Origin: Molanna angustata | Taxonomy: Eukaryota > Arthropoda > Insecta > Trichoptera > Molannidae | Reading direction: 5' to 3' | Assembly: GCA_963576475.1 (NCBI GenBank) | Contig: OY754990.1 | Span: 5,175,756 to 5,239,755, forward strand | Length of the DNA: 64,000 nucleotides | Shown here: positions 1-10,139 of the stretch, one piece after another | How positions within the stretch are numbered: position 1 is the first letter of the stretch | Layout of the letters: the number at the start of each line of letters is the position of its first letter | Position numbers and translations under genes: made by a program | Notes under the pieces: generated by a model | Database searches by the model: none | Told to the model about the DNA's origin: nothing | The model's input: the letters and a program-made list of their open reading frames with translations, nothing else

Positions 1-191
1 GTGTACAATTATATTTGTTTATATTATGTACAAGAAGATGTATAAATAATAAATAAATAAATAAAATAGTTCATTTTAAACCAAGGTCTAATGAACTGTC
101 AAAGTTGACATTAAACGCGAATATTAACAACATAAAAAATAATATTTATATATATTGTTTAAAATCATACAACTACGTAAATAATATAAGA
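1..191. other. AT-rich stretch with an (AATA)n tail, no gene
   Basis: An (AAT/AATA)n run near 45-63 looks like the 3' tail of a LINE whose body lies left of the window. Nothing else is recognised before the tRNA-like sequence at 194. Confidence 0.4.
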
Positions 192-352
192 TGGGTCGAT
201 GGCAGAGCGGTTAGCGCATTGGATTAGTAATCCAGTGGTCGCGAGTTCGAATTCTGCTTCGACCGATTTCGTTCACCTATAGCACAAGCATTTATGCTTA
301 TTTTATGGAACGTAGGAAGATGTCAATGTACTTGTTTAACAAAGACATATTC
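192..352 (+). repeat. tRNA-derived SINE (SINE-A), most complete tRNA head
   Basis: Positions 194-264 fold as a tRNA. The ends GGTCGA and TCGACC pair, an A-box-like TGGCAGAGCGGTTAGCGC is present, and the anticodon arm has loop TTAGTAA, which would give anticodon AGT (Thr). A B-box-like GAGTTCGAATT follows. It is not called as a tRNA gene because the T-arm pairs poorly and the same 3' body (TTCGTTCACCTATAGC, then TATGTACTTGTTTAACAA) recurs at about 23.5 and 43.4 kb and as fragments at 2.68 and 12.4 kb. The head supplies an internal RNA polymerase III promoter; mobilisation would depend on a partner LINE. Confidence 0.8.
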
Positions 353-469
353 GTTAAAAAAACATGTTGAGAGATATAATTTATTTGAAAATGAGTGATC
401 AAATGCGAATACATAATAAACTTATTCCTAACCTTAAATGACAAAAGTGTTGATAACATTTTCATGCAA

Positions 470-1085
470 CTACTTTCCATTCTGTTACATGTAACACATG
501 AGATCCAACTGTCTATGGTGATAGTATGTATGATTAATTGAAGAATACGTACCAAACTATGAACTCTTAAATACAATTTTTTATTTATTTATTTTTCACA
601 CCTTTATCACAAAGACTATTATGAAGATTACTGCTGCCCAACTAGGTAACCCTGTTCTAGGGCTAGCAGTTTTTTTTAAGCCAAATATTTGACATTAATA
701 CATAATTTAAGATATTATGTTTTCTATATAAAACATGTAGGTATGTATGTCAGGATAGGATAGTATGGAGGTCAGTCTGTTTTTCCTACCCTGAATATGA
801 AAATAGCATGATGGTATGTATGTATGTTTGTAGATTAAGTAGGTATCAAACTATTGAGTGAGATATTGTGTAGTGTTTACTGCCTTACAAATTATATGAA
901 ACGATGTCGTCACTATATTCAATTTTTATAAAAATTGTTAAAAAAAAAATCGAGAGGTACTGCTACAATGTTATTTTTTTTTAATTAAATTATGTAGTTG
1001 GGGTGTTCCCACTTTTTTCGATATTTTTAAAAACTTTGGAAATATAGGCAGTTAAACACATAAATTTATCATAATTTTTTTCTTT
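470..1085 (+). repeat. Family M repeat, 5' half only
   Basis: It begins with the M start (CATGTAACACATGAG, then ATCCAACTGTC) and follows the 9.1-kb copy as far as GGAAATATAGGCAGTTAAAC, then stops. It is interrupted at about 577-680 by short repeat R. No coding capacity is visible. Confidence 0.7.
577..682 (+). repeat. Short repeat R inserted in family M
   Basis: The core GATTACTGCTGCCCAACTAG, followed by CCTGTTCT and GGGCTAGCAG, recurs at 42,405-42,447. The M consensus is continuous around it in other copies, so this is an insertion. Its class is unknown. Confidence 0.55.
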
Positions 1086-1112
1086 AGTGTATCATTAATT
1101 ATTTTTTTTAAA

Positions 1113-1255
1113 ATGAGGTTCATCAAACCAATCCGTAAGTAGGGCCTTTTGGGACACACGCTCGTGCCGTGCTTCCTTTTGTGAGTTAATGCACACCGGC
1201 ACACCTGTCGCTGGTTACCCCACGTTGTGGGGATATGCCGTGATCGTACGAATGG
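1113..1255 (+). repeat. Family S repeat copy
   Basis: It contains TGAGGTTCA, then GTGCTTCCTTTT, GCACACC, GGTTACCCCACGTTGTGG and GATATGCCGTGAT. The same ordered words occur at 55.5 and 62.7 kb, and reversed at 4.46-4.64 kb. It probably is a short non-autonomous element of unknown class. Confidence 0.6.
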
Positions 1256-1633
1256 ATAAATGAATATTCGAAATTTCGTATAAGTACTTGGACTTGCTCT
1301 AATGAGTAGGTAAGTACACTGTCAATAATTGATTGACATCAAACACACAAGAAAATCTCGAATATTATTTACTCAAGTAAGTATGTATGAAATAATTTTA
1401 ATAGGATTTTCTGAACGAGTACATTTTTAATACAAAATCATATCAATATAATTAAGTATTAGAAAAAAGAGTGGATTCTAAGCGATTATTTCTGAAATGT
1501 AAGAAGATGCTTTGTCAATAATTATTTTCTCCCATCGTGGATATTCCACGCGTATCGAAAAAAATATCCAATTTTTCTAATAAGTCTTATTTTTCATTTC
1601 TGAAATATAATGAGAAAAATTTAAGTAGGCTTA

Positions 1634-2667
1634 AAATATTAAATCGATACTTACAGCAGATATACTCAAATCAGGGGAACGTTTAAAAACATCGATGAAT
1701 ATTTGATATATTAAATCGATACTTTCAGTAGAAATAAATCAAGGAAACATCTAAAACCATCGATGAATATTTGATATATTAAATCGATATTTTCAGCAGA
1801 TATGAATCAAGGAAACATCTAAAAACATCGACCAACATTTGAAAAATACAATCGATATTTTCAGCAAATATAAATACAGGGAACGTCTAAAAACATCGAT
1901 GAATATTTGATATATTAAATCGATATTTTCAGCAAATATAAATACAGGGAACGTCTAAAAATATCGATGAATATTTGATATATTAAATCGATATTTTTAG
2001 CAAATATAAATACAGGGAACGTCTAAAAACATCGATGAATATTTGATATATTAAATCGATATTTTCAGCAAATATAAATACAGGGAACGTCTAAAAACAT
2101 CGATGAATATTTGATATATTAAATCGATATTTTCAGCAAATATAAATACAGGGAACGTCTAAAAACATCGATGAATATTTGATATATTAAATCGATATTT
2201 TCAGCAAATATAAATACAGGGAACGTCTAAAAACATCGATGAATATTTGATATATTAAATCGATATTTTCAGCAAATATAAATACAGGGAACGTCTAAAA
2301 ACATCGATGAATATTTGATATATTAAATCGATATTTTCAGCAGATATAAATACAGTGAACGTCTAAAAACATCGATGAATATTTGATATATTAAATCGAT
2401 ACTTTAAGTAGAAATAAATCAAGGGAACGCATAAAAACATCGATCAACATTTGAAATACTATGTAAATCGATATTTTCAGCAGATATGAATCAAGTGAAC
2501 ATCTAAAAATATCGACCAACATTTGAAATATTAAATCGATATTTTCAGCAGATACAAATACAGGGAACATCTAAAAATATCGATGAATATTTGATATATT
2601 AAATCGATATTTTCAGCACATGTAAATACAGGGAACGTCTAAAAACATCGATCAACATTTGATTTAA
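1634..2667. repeat. Minisatellite, 68-bp unit, about 15 copies
   Basis: The unit is anchored by AAACATCGATGAATATTTGA, then ATATTAAATCGATATTTTCA and a variable segment ending in GGGAACGTCT. Central copies (about 1880-2340) are nearly identical while edge copies diverge, the usual outcome of unequal exchange. Each unit carries two ATCGAT sites about 23 bp apart in opposite arms, so each can form a small hairpin. No coding potential. Confidence 0.93.
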
Positions 2668-3075
2668 TTTGTATATTTATGTACTTGTTTAACAAGGACT
2701 GCTTCATTTTTTTTTGTAAAAAAAAACTCCATACAGAATTTTAATACTTTGTGGAGTGACTTGGTAGTGAGGTGTATAGCGATGGCCACAACCCAATCGT
2801 TTTCTTATGAGTTCCATCATCAGATCTCGATGAAATTTATTTGTTTGATAATCTCTGAAGTCCTCCCTTCCTATTAAAAATAATCATTAAAATCGGATAA
2901 TGTGGTATAGAATTACTATGGCTGAAGTGAAAATTGAAGAGTTTGATATTTTTTCTCATGAATCCCATGGTATTATTTTGGTCGAATTAAAATGGGAGCA
3001 ATCGAAATACACCCTCTTTCTTATAAAAAAATAATCATCGAAAAAACACACCGCGGTAAAATGTTTTTACTAACA
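2668..3075. other. No gene; small repeat fragments
   Basis: There is a SINE-A tail fragment (TTTATGTACTTGTTTAACAA, about 2675-2700) and one GGCCACAACCC word (about 2785) of the type that is tandem at 50 kb. Otherwise it is unstructured AT-rich sequence. Confidence 0.45.
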
Positions 3076-3372
3076 AACTTTTTAACATCTCAATAGAGAC
3101 GAATTTGGGATATTGTAGTAGAACGAGGAACTCAAGGCATCTACAGGGCTTTCGACCTGTCATCGGCTGGTTTACGTGATGATTATATGCGCTTGCGCAA
3201 CGTTAACCAATTATGCCATCTATGAAACCTTTATCGAATAAACCTTTTTGTTACGCAATATATTGAGAAATTGGTTTATTTGTAAACAATGAAAGCATCA
3301 GTCCTCATAAACTTTGACTCCCGACAGGTAAAAAATCCAATGTTAGCGTATATGCAATTAAAAAAATATTCG
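3076..3372 (+). repeat. Family E repeat copy (rearranged)
   Basis: It carries CATCTCAATAGAGACGAA, the core CCTGTCATCGGCTGGTTTAC and ATGCGCTTGCGCAACGTT, and the GACTCCCGACAGG end block, which is out of its usual order. No reading frame. Confidence 0.7.
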
Positions 3373-3606
3373 ATTTACTTTGAATTGATAATCTCCACCG
3401 TTTTTTGTACTTGAGTATTAATTATTTTTTGCTTTTTATAAATGATAAAATAAATTCAATGCTAATAAAAGATAATTAAAACCAGCCTTTAATACTGGTA
3501 ATAATCTAGGAATTTTTAAAAAATAATAATGATAAAGACACAGTATTAAGTAATTCGGGAGTCTATAGATCAAATTGTGAATATTTTTATATAGGTAAAA
3601 CGGGTA

Positions 3607-4347
3607 ATTTTTATATAGGTAATGGTCTTTGAAAAGAGTGAAAGCAGAACAGCGTGTAAAATAAGAGTAGAGAATGAATGGCTCGAGCAAGTCGACGAGT
3701 ATGTATATCTGGGAAGCATGTTTCAACGGAATGGACGACCTGATAAGGATATCGAAAGAAGAGTTATGGCAGGAAACAGAGTGAATGGAGCACTGAAACC
3801 AGTTATGAATGATCGCAACATATCAAAGGCTGCCAAAGTTGCCATTCATAACGCTATCTTAGTGCCAACATTGACGTATGCAAGTGAAACCTGGACATGG
3901 CAGAAGTCGCACGAAAGCAGAATAAATGCTGTTGAAATGAGATCGCTAAGAAGAATCTGCAATAGAACGATGTATGACAGGGTAAGAAATGAGAACATAA
4001 GGAAAGAATGTAAGATGAAGAAAGATATCATTAATAGAATGAAAGTGAACACACTGAGATGGTTTGGCCACAAGGATAGAATGAATGAGGAACGCCTGAC
4101 GAAGAAAATATACAATGCGGATAGGAATGGATTGAGAGGCCGGGGCCGCCCAAGAAAGGGATGGCACTACCATGTGAACGATATTCTGAAAGACGGAAAT
4201 GTTAGAAGCATGTACAATAGACGAACATGTATGAGACGATGCATGAATGTTGACGAGGCGATGAATGTGTGCCAGGATAGAAAGATATGGCGTTCGGTTC
4301 TCTCTGCCTATCCCGTAAGGGACATGGCGTGATGGTATGTATGTATG
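3607..4347 (+). mobile_element. 5'-truncated non-LTR retrotransposon (RTE-like) with a 12-bp TSD
   Basis: The element is flanked by the perfect direct repeat GTAAAACGGGTA at 3595-3606 and 4348-4359. It ends in GTGATGGTATGTATGTATG, the tetranucleotide tail common to this LINE type. Only the C-terminal quarter of ORF2 remains. The 5' junction carries a second copy of the upstream flank word ATTTTTATATAGGTAA (3582-3597 and 3607-3622), suggesting flank-templated filler at the end of reverse transcription. Confidence 0.88.
3622..4332 (+). pseudogene. LINE ORF2 C-terminal fragment (endonuclease-reverse transcriptase)
   Basis: The open frame of 236 codons covers only the post-RT, C-terminal part of the polyprotein. 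Visible motifs in order: YVYLGSMFQ (about residue 30), IERRVMAGNRVNGALK, PTLTYASETWTW (about 85-95), RSLRRICNRTMYDRVRNE, LRWFGHKDRM (about 145) and the basic RGRGRPRKGW. This series is characteristic of RTE-type LINEs. The endonuclease and the catalytic RT motif (YxDD) are missing, so the fragment cannot mobilise itself. The first ATG lies at the truncation junction and is not a natural start. The frame has no stop, which suggests a fairly young insertion. Confidence 0.85.
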
Positions 4348-4454
4348 TAAAACGGGTAGAAATTTTGAAATGTCTCCGAAACTAGTTGGCATAAAAATAC
4401 TCAACGTGGTTAAAAACTAATATTTTTTTTAATTATATTAGATAATTCATTTAT

Positions 4455-4640
4455 TAATTCATACCATCATAGCATATCCAAAAATGTTGCGTAACTAGCG
4501 ACAGGTGTGAGAGTGTGCACTATGAAAAGAAAAACGAACACGCGTGTATCTCCAAACACCAAGTTTATCTCACCTAAAAAGGCGTTTAATTCATAATGGG
4601 CGACGAACCTCATTGCTGAACTACATATGTGGGATGTTAT
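4455..4640 (-). repeat. Family S repeat, reverse copy, diverged
   Basis: Read on the minus strand it shows the S words: CAATGAGGTTCG near its start, a TTAGGTGAGAT-type word, GTGTGCAT-type words and ACCATCATAG-type sequence at the far end. It is more diverged than the 62.7-kb copy. Confidence 0.5.
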
Positions 4641-4893
4641 TTTGCCTCTTGTTTATTTATGCATTTATAACTATCTGAAAGGATTATTTGCACACTGTCG
4701 TGCTTATTCTTCCCTTATGCAGCGGAACATCCCTACGATGTCCGCACATCCTTAACTTCATAGCATGGCTGTCAACGCAAGCGAAACTTATAAACAATGA
4801 TCCTCTCCTACTCTCTCCATTCGGAATTTCTCCAGCCGCCGTGGCTAGATGGTATCGCGGACTCTCCTCCACATTCTAATTACGTAATCTAAT

Positions 4894-5375
4894 ACTTACT
4901 TACTTTACGTGTCCGGCTGGTTCAAACCCTGCCACTCCAATATGCGGCGACTGCTATCGCCTTGTCGTTTGCCATAATTATGTCACCAGGGGTGCATCTT
5001 CCCCCATAAGTGGACATATCAGAAGGTGACTCTCATCCTGGGTTACGCCGCAGTCACATAGAGTGTCATCTTCAGAGAGGTACCCCCACCTTGCGAGGTT
5101 CACTCTACATCTTGTGACACCGACCCTTAATCTGTTGAGGGTAGTCCATATACAGTAGGGAATGTCTTCTCCTATTGGAATACCCTCACGTGGATGCATC
5201 CACAGCTCCGCTCCAAGGTCCTGTTTCCACAGATCCTCTCTCCTTTTTTGTGAATTTTCAATCGGGGAGGTGCTTTTAATGAAGCTATTTCTGGATTTCA
5301 AACGTGAGGTTGTTGGTTAGTGGTGATATAGAGGGTGCCTACGATCATGAGTTTGTTTGTTTGTCTGTTTGTTTG
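4894..5375 (-). mobile_element. Short LINE-derived insertion with a 13-bp TSD
   Basis: It is flanked by TACGTAATCTAAT at 4881-4893 and 5376-5388. On the minus strand it begins with (CAAA)n and ends in a GTAAAGTAAGTAAGTA tail. A microsatellite-like start joined directly to a LINE C terminus could be a 5' truncation or an internally deleted non-autonomous derivative. Confidence 0.8.
4978..5301 (-). pseudogene. LINE ORF2 C-terminal fragment with Cys-His motif
   Basis: The 107-codon fragment contains TTLNRLRVGVTRCRVNLARW followed by CDCG, then HLLICP. This Cys/His arrangement closes ORF2 of many insect LINEs. Nothing upstream (endonuclease, RT core) survives. The coding end is about 80 bp before the tetranucleotide tail. 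The ATG at 5301 has no claim to be a real start. Confidence 0.75.
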
Positions 5376-5639
5376 TACGTAATCTAATTATACTGTGTAA
5401 AACATTGTTATAAATAAACATAAATCAGAGTGAGTACAATCTTTTATTGCATGAATTATCAGTTGCGCCCAATTGTTTGTAGTGTATCTATTATGGAGAG
5501 ATGAGTTTTAATTTTACCTTTCGAACACGCAATAATCCTTCTTATAAATATTCTATAAATTAATAAATCAATAAAATAATTATCAAATAACCATCTCCCT
5601 ATACAACCAACCTGCGTTCATAACAAGAAAAGTAGATTA

Positions 5640-6664
5640 TTTTTATTTTATTTATTTTATTTATACAACATGTATGTTCACAATAACAAGCAATAATTCA
5701 TTTACAAATAATATATATTACAATACCACTCCTCTCTGAAAGCTTATTAGGCTTGAGTAGAGAGGAGTTATGTTAGTCGTAGTCATATTATCCTTATTTT
5801 TTATTTTTTTATTTCATATAAGTATAAATAGATACATATATAGGTACCTACACACATAAAGATATACATACATATACCAACACACACATAGATACACATA
5901 CACACCAACATATTCAGACATATACACTATCACAAACAAAAGAAAACAAAATACAAGTGATTTAAATATCTGTTTTAAAATGTTGTTGTTATTTTATTTA
6001 TGAGTTGTCTAGAGTCAGTTGTTTTTCTTATATCTAGAGGAAGGTCATTAAAACACTTTTCTCCCAGGAATGAGTAGTGATGCTGCGCAAAAGTTGTCTT
6101 CCTTCTATCTTGGAAAAATAAAAATCTATATCGGGTCCGATTTTCAATTATAAATCTATGGTGCACAGGTTATCGTAGTACTTGTAAAATAGCAAATTTT
6201 TTGAAAATATTTTTGAATTTTAAAACTTTGAAATCTATGATTAATTGTTCAGAGGGATAGTCTCTGCGTTTTCCGAGAATTATTTTAATAATCAACTTCT
6301 GCGCAACATCCACACACCCCAGGCTGGTATCATAGGCTGCTCCCCAACTTGTGACAGAATACTGTAACAAGGACTGTACAAGACCATAATACACAGCATA
6401 TAAATGCTTTAATGACATGTAATTTCTGATTTCAAGAAATATGTATGTTAATTTTCTTATCCTCTTTACCACTGTCTCTATTTGCTCTTTCCATTTAAGA
6501 TTTTCATCTATTATTATTCCCAGATATTTGACATTGTTAGCAATCTTGAGTTTAGAACAGCGATCACTACAAGAACCCAAGCAACAGGCAGCATCACGAG
6601 CGTGGATTAGTACACTAATGTCACTCGGATAATCATTAGGTACTATGTATAGAGAATGGGACAA
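5640..6664 (-). mobile_element. 5'-truncated CR1/Jockey-like LINE
   Basis: An AT-rich tail at 5640-5665 is followed, on the minus strand reading backwards, by a 3' UTR with a perfect 10-bp stem (ACTCCTCTCT at 5728-5737 pairs with 5759-5768) and then the ORF2 C terminus. The left side of the next LINE starts immediately at about 6665. No clean TSD was found. Confidence 0.8.
5975..6664 (-). pseudogene. LINE ORF2 C-terminal region, one in-frame stop
   Basis: The motifs VKYLGIIIDENLKWKEQI, then SLKHLYAVYYGLVQS, YSVTSWGAAYD and VAQKLIIKIILGK form the conserved thumb and post-RT segment of CR1/Jockey-group reverse transcriptases. The protein then continues HHRFIIENRTRYRFLFF and ends with CFNDLPLDIRK and a short tail. 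The two halves are in the same frame and separated by a single TAA (6167-6169), so the break is one nonsense change. RT catalytic motifs are absent. Confidence 0.82.
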
Positions 6665-7020
6665 TATACGTTTTATCTGTATTCATCGATAATAAGTTTT
6701 TTTATTTATTTTTTATTTTATTTATTTTTTATTTATATTAGATATTTTTGCTTTTGCCTTTTTATCAATATATTTATGGAGATGGACGTTGTTATATCAG
6801 GACTAAGAATATTCCATAATCTTGCTGAATTTACTTCAAATGTAGAGCTAAAAAAATAAATACTATGAATCTGAATAGAAAATAACGTACGTTCAGCAGA
6901 TCTTAGTGGACGACACGATGCGTGCTCCTTTTGTATTATTACATGTAATAATTTTCTGTTACCCGAAAACGATGGTGTAGAAAAGATTGGAAGAATAATT
7001 ATAAGCTGATGTTTCACAGC
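6665..7020 (-). pseudogene. Second LINE 3' end, C-terminal fragment
   Basis: On the minus strand about 60 codons end in SARLWNILSPDITTS and KRQKQKYLI, the usual RLWNxLP close of CR1/Jockey-type ORF2. The stop is at about 6733, followed by an AT-rich (AAATA)n tail that runs into the neighbouring LINE. The two LINE ends sit head to tail with no spacer. Confidence 0.65.
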
Positions 7021-8039
7021 AATAATACTGAATATTTTAAAATAAATTATATTATTTTTCTAAGTACGTCCCTGCATTTCAGGTGTAGACTGGTAACGTG
7101 CCAATATTATAATTATATTAATATTATAATATTATTAACTCTAGTAAATTATACCTTACTTTAATGCTGAGATTACCCCATAGTCTGACGGGGGTTGGTC
7201 TTATTTATTTAATAAAGGATTACATCCTTGCTTAGTACGTGGTAAAACTAAAACAACAAGGGACAGAAAGGACATATTATGGGATTCTTTTTATCGTACC
7301 CTTAAAAGCGCCCGTGTAACTCTTAATACTACGTGGGGATAACATTAATATATGTTTGGTGTCGAAGCGGCTTAGTGGAGGATTTCTTTAGTTATTATTT
7401 TGTATATTATCAAGACACCGGGTCGATTTGACCCAACGTGGGTCACGTTGACCCGCTATATATGGTGTAAAGTATATGACGTTAATATTACTATTTCAGA
7501 TTAAGCAGAAAAAACATTTATTTTACTTAGTATTTTATTCATATTTTGTACATAGTCCACTGGTAGGCTTATTTTTATATTTATTTGTTGGTAATTTCAC
7601 AGAATACATGATGTGGATAAGTCTTTAAATATTCTGCTAGTCATGATTGCTACAAGAGTTCTTTATATAAATGCATAGCGGCGTAAACCTGTGTATTATA
7701 ATTTGTATAGGTACTTATTTTGTTTTTATCTAGCAGATTCTGTTATTTTTCACAACAGCAACAAATAAGGTCTTTTTCTCTTCCTTTTTCCTTCCCTTCC
7801 TTTCCCGTCACGGGCAAATGTGTGAAATATACGAATATGTAATAATTTTCAGTATATTTAAATTTGTTTTTTGTTTTAGTGTAGGTACATATTCCTATGA
7901 TTATTTAATGTACATCAATTGTGAACAAAAGTAACTGGTCTGTCTTTTTTATATTTCATAGTGTATTTTCTCTGTTTATCTTATAAGAGTGTATTTGTCC
8001 CTTAAATAAATGTATGGAATGCTTTCCATGATATTGGTC
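7021..8039. other. No gene seen; one compact palindrome cluster
   Basis: Only AT-rich sequence and the double hairpin at 7420-7454 are visible. No ORF with recognisable motifs on either strand. Confidence 0.4.
7420..7454. repeat. Overlapping GGGTC/GACCC hairpins
   Basis: GGGTC-N5-GACCC occurs twice in tandem, and the central CAACGTG-GGT-CACGTTG forms a third, mutually exclusive stem. It may be the remnant terminus of a DNA transposon; the identity is unknown. Confidence 0.6.
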
Positions 8040-8275
8040 ACACCTCTGATGCTTTACATTTAAAAAGATCTAAAGTCAATGACAGTCTACTAGTGTGAAT
8101 CTTCCATTCGTCGATTGTTCTTTTTGCTCTATGAGGCCGAGATTGCCAATATGAGCTACGTTTCGTGTTATGCATTTTTTTTCTTGTAGATCACTTGTCG
8201 TTCTCTGAAGGGGAGTTTAAGTCCCCATATGCAGAGCGGGTGGTGGTGGCAGTAGAGAAAATGAATTACAATTAC
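8040..8275 (+). repeat. Short repeat W copy
   Basis: It shares CATTCGTCGATTGTTCT and a TCCCCATATGCAGAGCGGGT block next to triplets of GGT with the inverted copy near 11.9-12.13 kb, and a partial copy at 42.9-43.04 kb. The class is unknown; the inverted orientation relative to 12 kb flanks the whole 8.3-11.9 kb repeat cluster. Confidence 0.5.
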
Positions 8276-8289
8276 GAATGTAATGATTT

Positions 8290-8935
8290 TAATGCTTTTT
8301 TATAGAAAATTAAATTATCTAGTTGGGGTGTTTCGGTTTTTTTCAATAATTGTAAAAGTTTTGGAAATATAGGCAGTTAAACTCATAAATTTATAATAAA
8401 AAAAATATTTTTCTTAATAAAAAATGTTTGAGAAACCCTGGAATTTTTTTGAATAAACTAATTTGAGATTTTGTATTTTTCTATATTTGTACAAATTTTC
8501 AGCGTCCTAGCTTTTATGGTTTCTGAGATATATGGAAAAATAAAGTAAAAATTCAAAAGTTGATAACTCCTGATTTAAACGAAAATTCGAAATTCTGAGT
8601 ATAAAAACTTTGTAAGCCTATAACTGTTTATATATTCTTAAATTTTGGGCTCTGTGAATTGAGCGGATCAAAAGTCATAAGGGGGGGACGGACACACAGA
8701 CACACACACAGACACACGAAATGTTTTACTCCGAATTCTGAGTAAATCCGTGTATGGAACATATATGCTGCGAAGCCTCTAAGTTGGTGTTTTTTGACTT
8801 CAAAGTTGGAAAAGCCGTGAAAAAAGTAGACCTCTGCATACAATTCTCGCGTATCCTGGCTTGATACATTGTCGATATGTTAAGAGAACAAAGTTCTCCT
8901 GAACAAATCGACAGTTGGATTACGATATAACATAC
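8290..8935 (+). repeat. Family M repeat, 3' part
   Basis: It begins near TCTAGTTGGGGTGTTTCGG and runs to the terminal AATCGACAGTTGGAT. It includes the internal block GAGCGGATCAAAAGTC and an ACAGACACAC microsatellite. It lacks the ~300-bp 5' third that is present at 9.1 kb. Confidence 0.8.
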
Positions 8936-9120
8936 TTAGTACGCTGATAAAATAAAATAGAAATATGTTATTTCCTCTCCTTATTCTATGCGCCCCTGAT
9001 CATTTCTTTTTTTTTTTAATTTTATTTTCATTATAGTTTTACATTATAATAATTGGAATCTCACTAGCCTACAGGCTATCAGTGAGTTTCCCATACAAAA
9101 AGGTCAAGTACATTCATACT

Positions 9121-10126
9121 AGTTGCATGTAACACATGAGATCCAACTGTCGATAGCGATAGTATGTATAGTTGAAGAATATGTACCAAACTATAAACCC
9201 ATAAATACAAATTATTTATTATTTTATGATATTTAGTTTTCTATACAACACATGTACCTAGGTAGTCAAGATAGGATAGTATGGAGGTCAGTCTTTTTTT
9301 CCTACCCGGAATATGAAAACAGCATGATGGTATATGTATATTGTATGTTTAGAGATGAAGCATCAAACTATTAAGTTAGTCTTCTTTGATATTGTGTATA
9401 GGTGACTACCATACAAATTGTATGAAGCGATGTCGTCACTAAATTCAATTTTTATAAAAATTGTTAAAAAAAATTTGAGATGTACTGCTACAATGTTTAT
9501 ATTTTTTATATAAAATTAAAATATCTAGTTGGGGTGTTTCGGATTTTTTCGATATTTTTAAAAAAAATGGAAATATAGGCAGTTAAACTCATAAATTTAT
9601 CATAAAAAAAATACTTTTCTTAATAAAAAATGTTTGAGAAACCCTGGAATTTTTTTGAAAAAACTAATTTGAGATTTTGTATTTGTCTATGTTTATACCA
9701 ATTTTCAGCGTTCTAGCTTTTATGGTTTCTGAGATATAGGGAAAAATAAAATAAAAATTCAAAAGTTGATAACCCCTGACTGAAACAAAAATTCAAAATT
9801 CCGAGTATAAAAGTTTTGTAGGCCTGTAACTGTTTATATATTCTGAAATTTTAGGCTCTGTAAATTGAGCGGATCAAAAGTTATAAGGGGGGGGGGGGAC
9901 ACACACACAGACACACAGACACACGAAATGTTCTACTCCGAATTCTGAGTAAATCCGTGTATAGAACATATATGCTGCGAAGCCTCTAAGTTGGTGTTTT
10001 TTGACTTCAAAGTTGGAAAAGCCGTGAAAAAAGTAGACCTCTCCATACATTTCTCGCGTATTCTGGCTTGAAACATTGTCGATATGTTAAGAGAACAAAG
10101 TTCTCCTGAACAAATCGACAGTTGGA
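9121..10126 (+). mobile_element. Family M element, full-length copy
   Basis: The 5' side carries AGTTGCATGTAACACATGAG, then ATCCAACTGTCGAT; the 3' end at 10,113-10,126 is ATCGACAGTTGGAT, the exact reverse complement. A 14-bp inverted terminal motif and no coding capacity fit a non-autonomous DNA transposon. Internal landmarks are GTATGGAGGTCAGTC, a tract with TTGGGGTGTTTCGG, GAGCGGATCAAAAGTT, an (AC)n run and GCTGCGAAGCCTCTAAG. A TSD could not be fixed because the extra 20 bp outside the 5' inverted motif are also conserved between copies. Other copies: 0.47, 8.3, 23.0, 25.9 (full), 36.8, 38.2, 38.5 and 59.7 kb (full, reverse). Confidence 0.75.
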
Positions 10127-10139
10127 TTACATTCCTTAA

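Noticed and set aside
194..264. A functional tRNA-Thr (AGT) gene.
   Set aside because: The T arm has mismatches and the downstream 90 bp recur behind other tRNA-like heads, so it is a SINE head.
1634..2667. CRISPR-like array.
   Set aside because: The whole 68-bp unit repeats with no unique spacers, and the window is eukaryotic.
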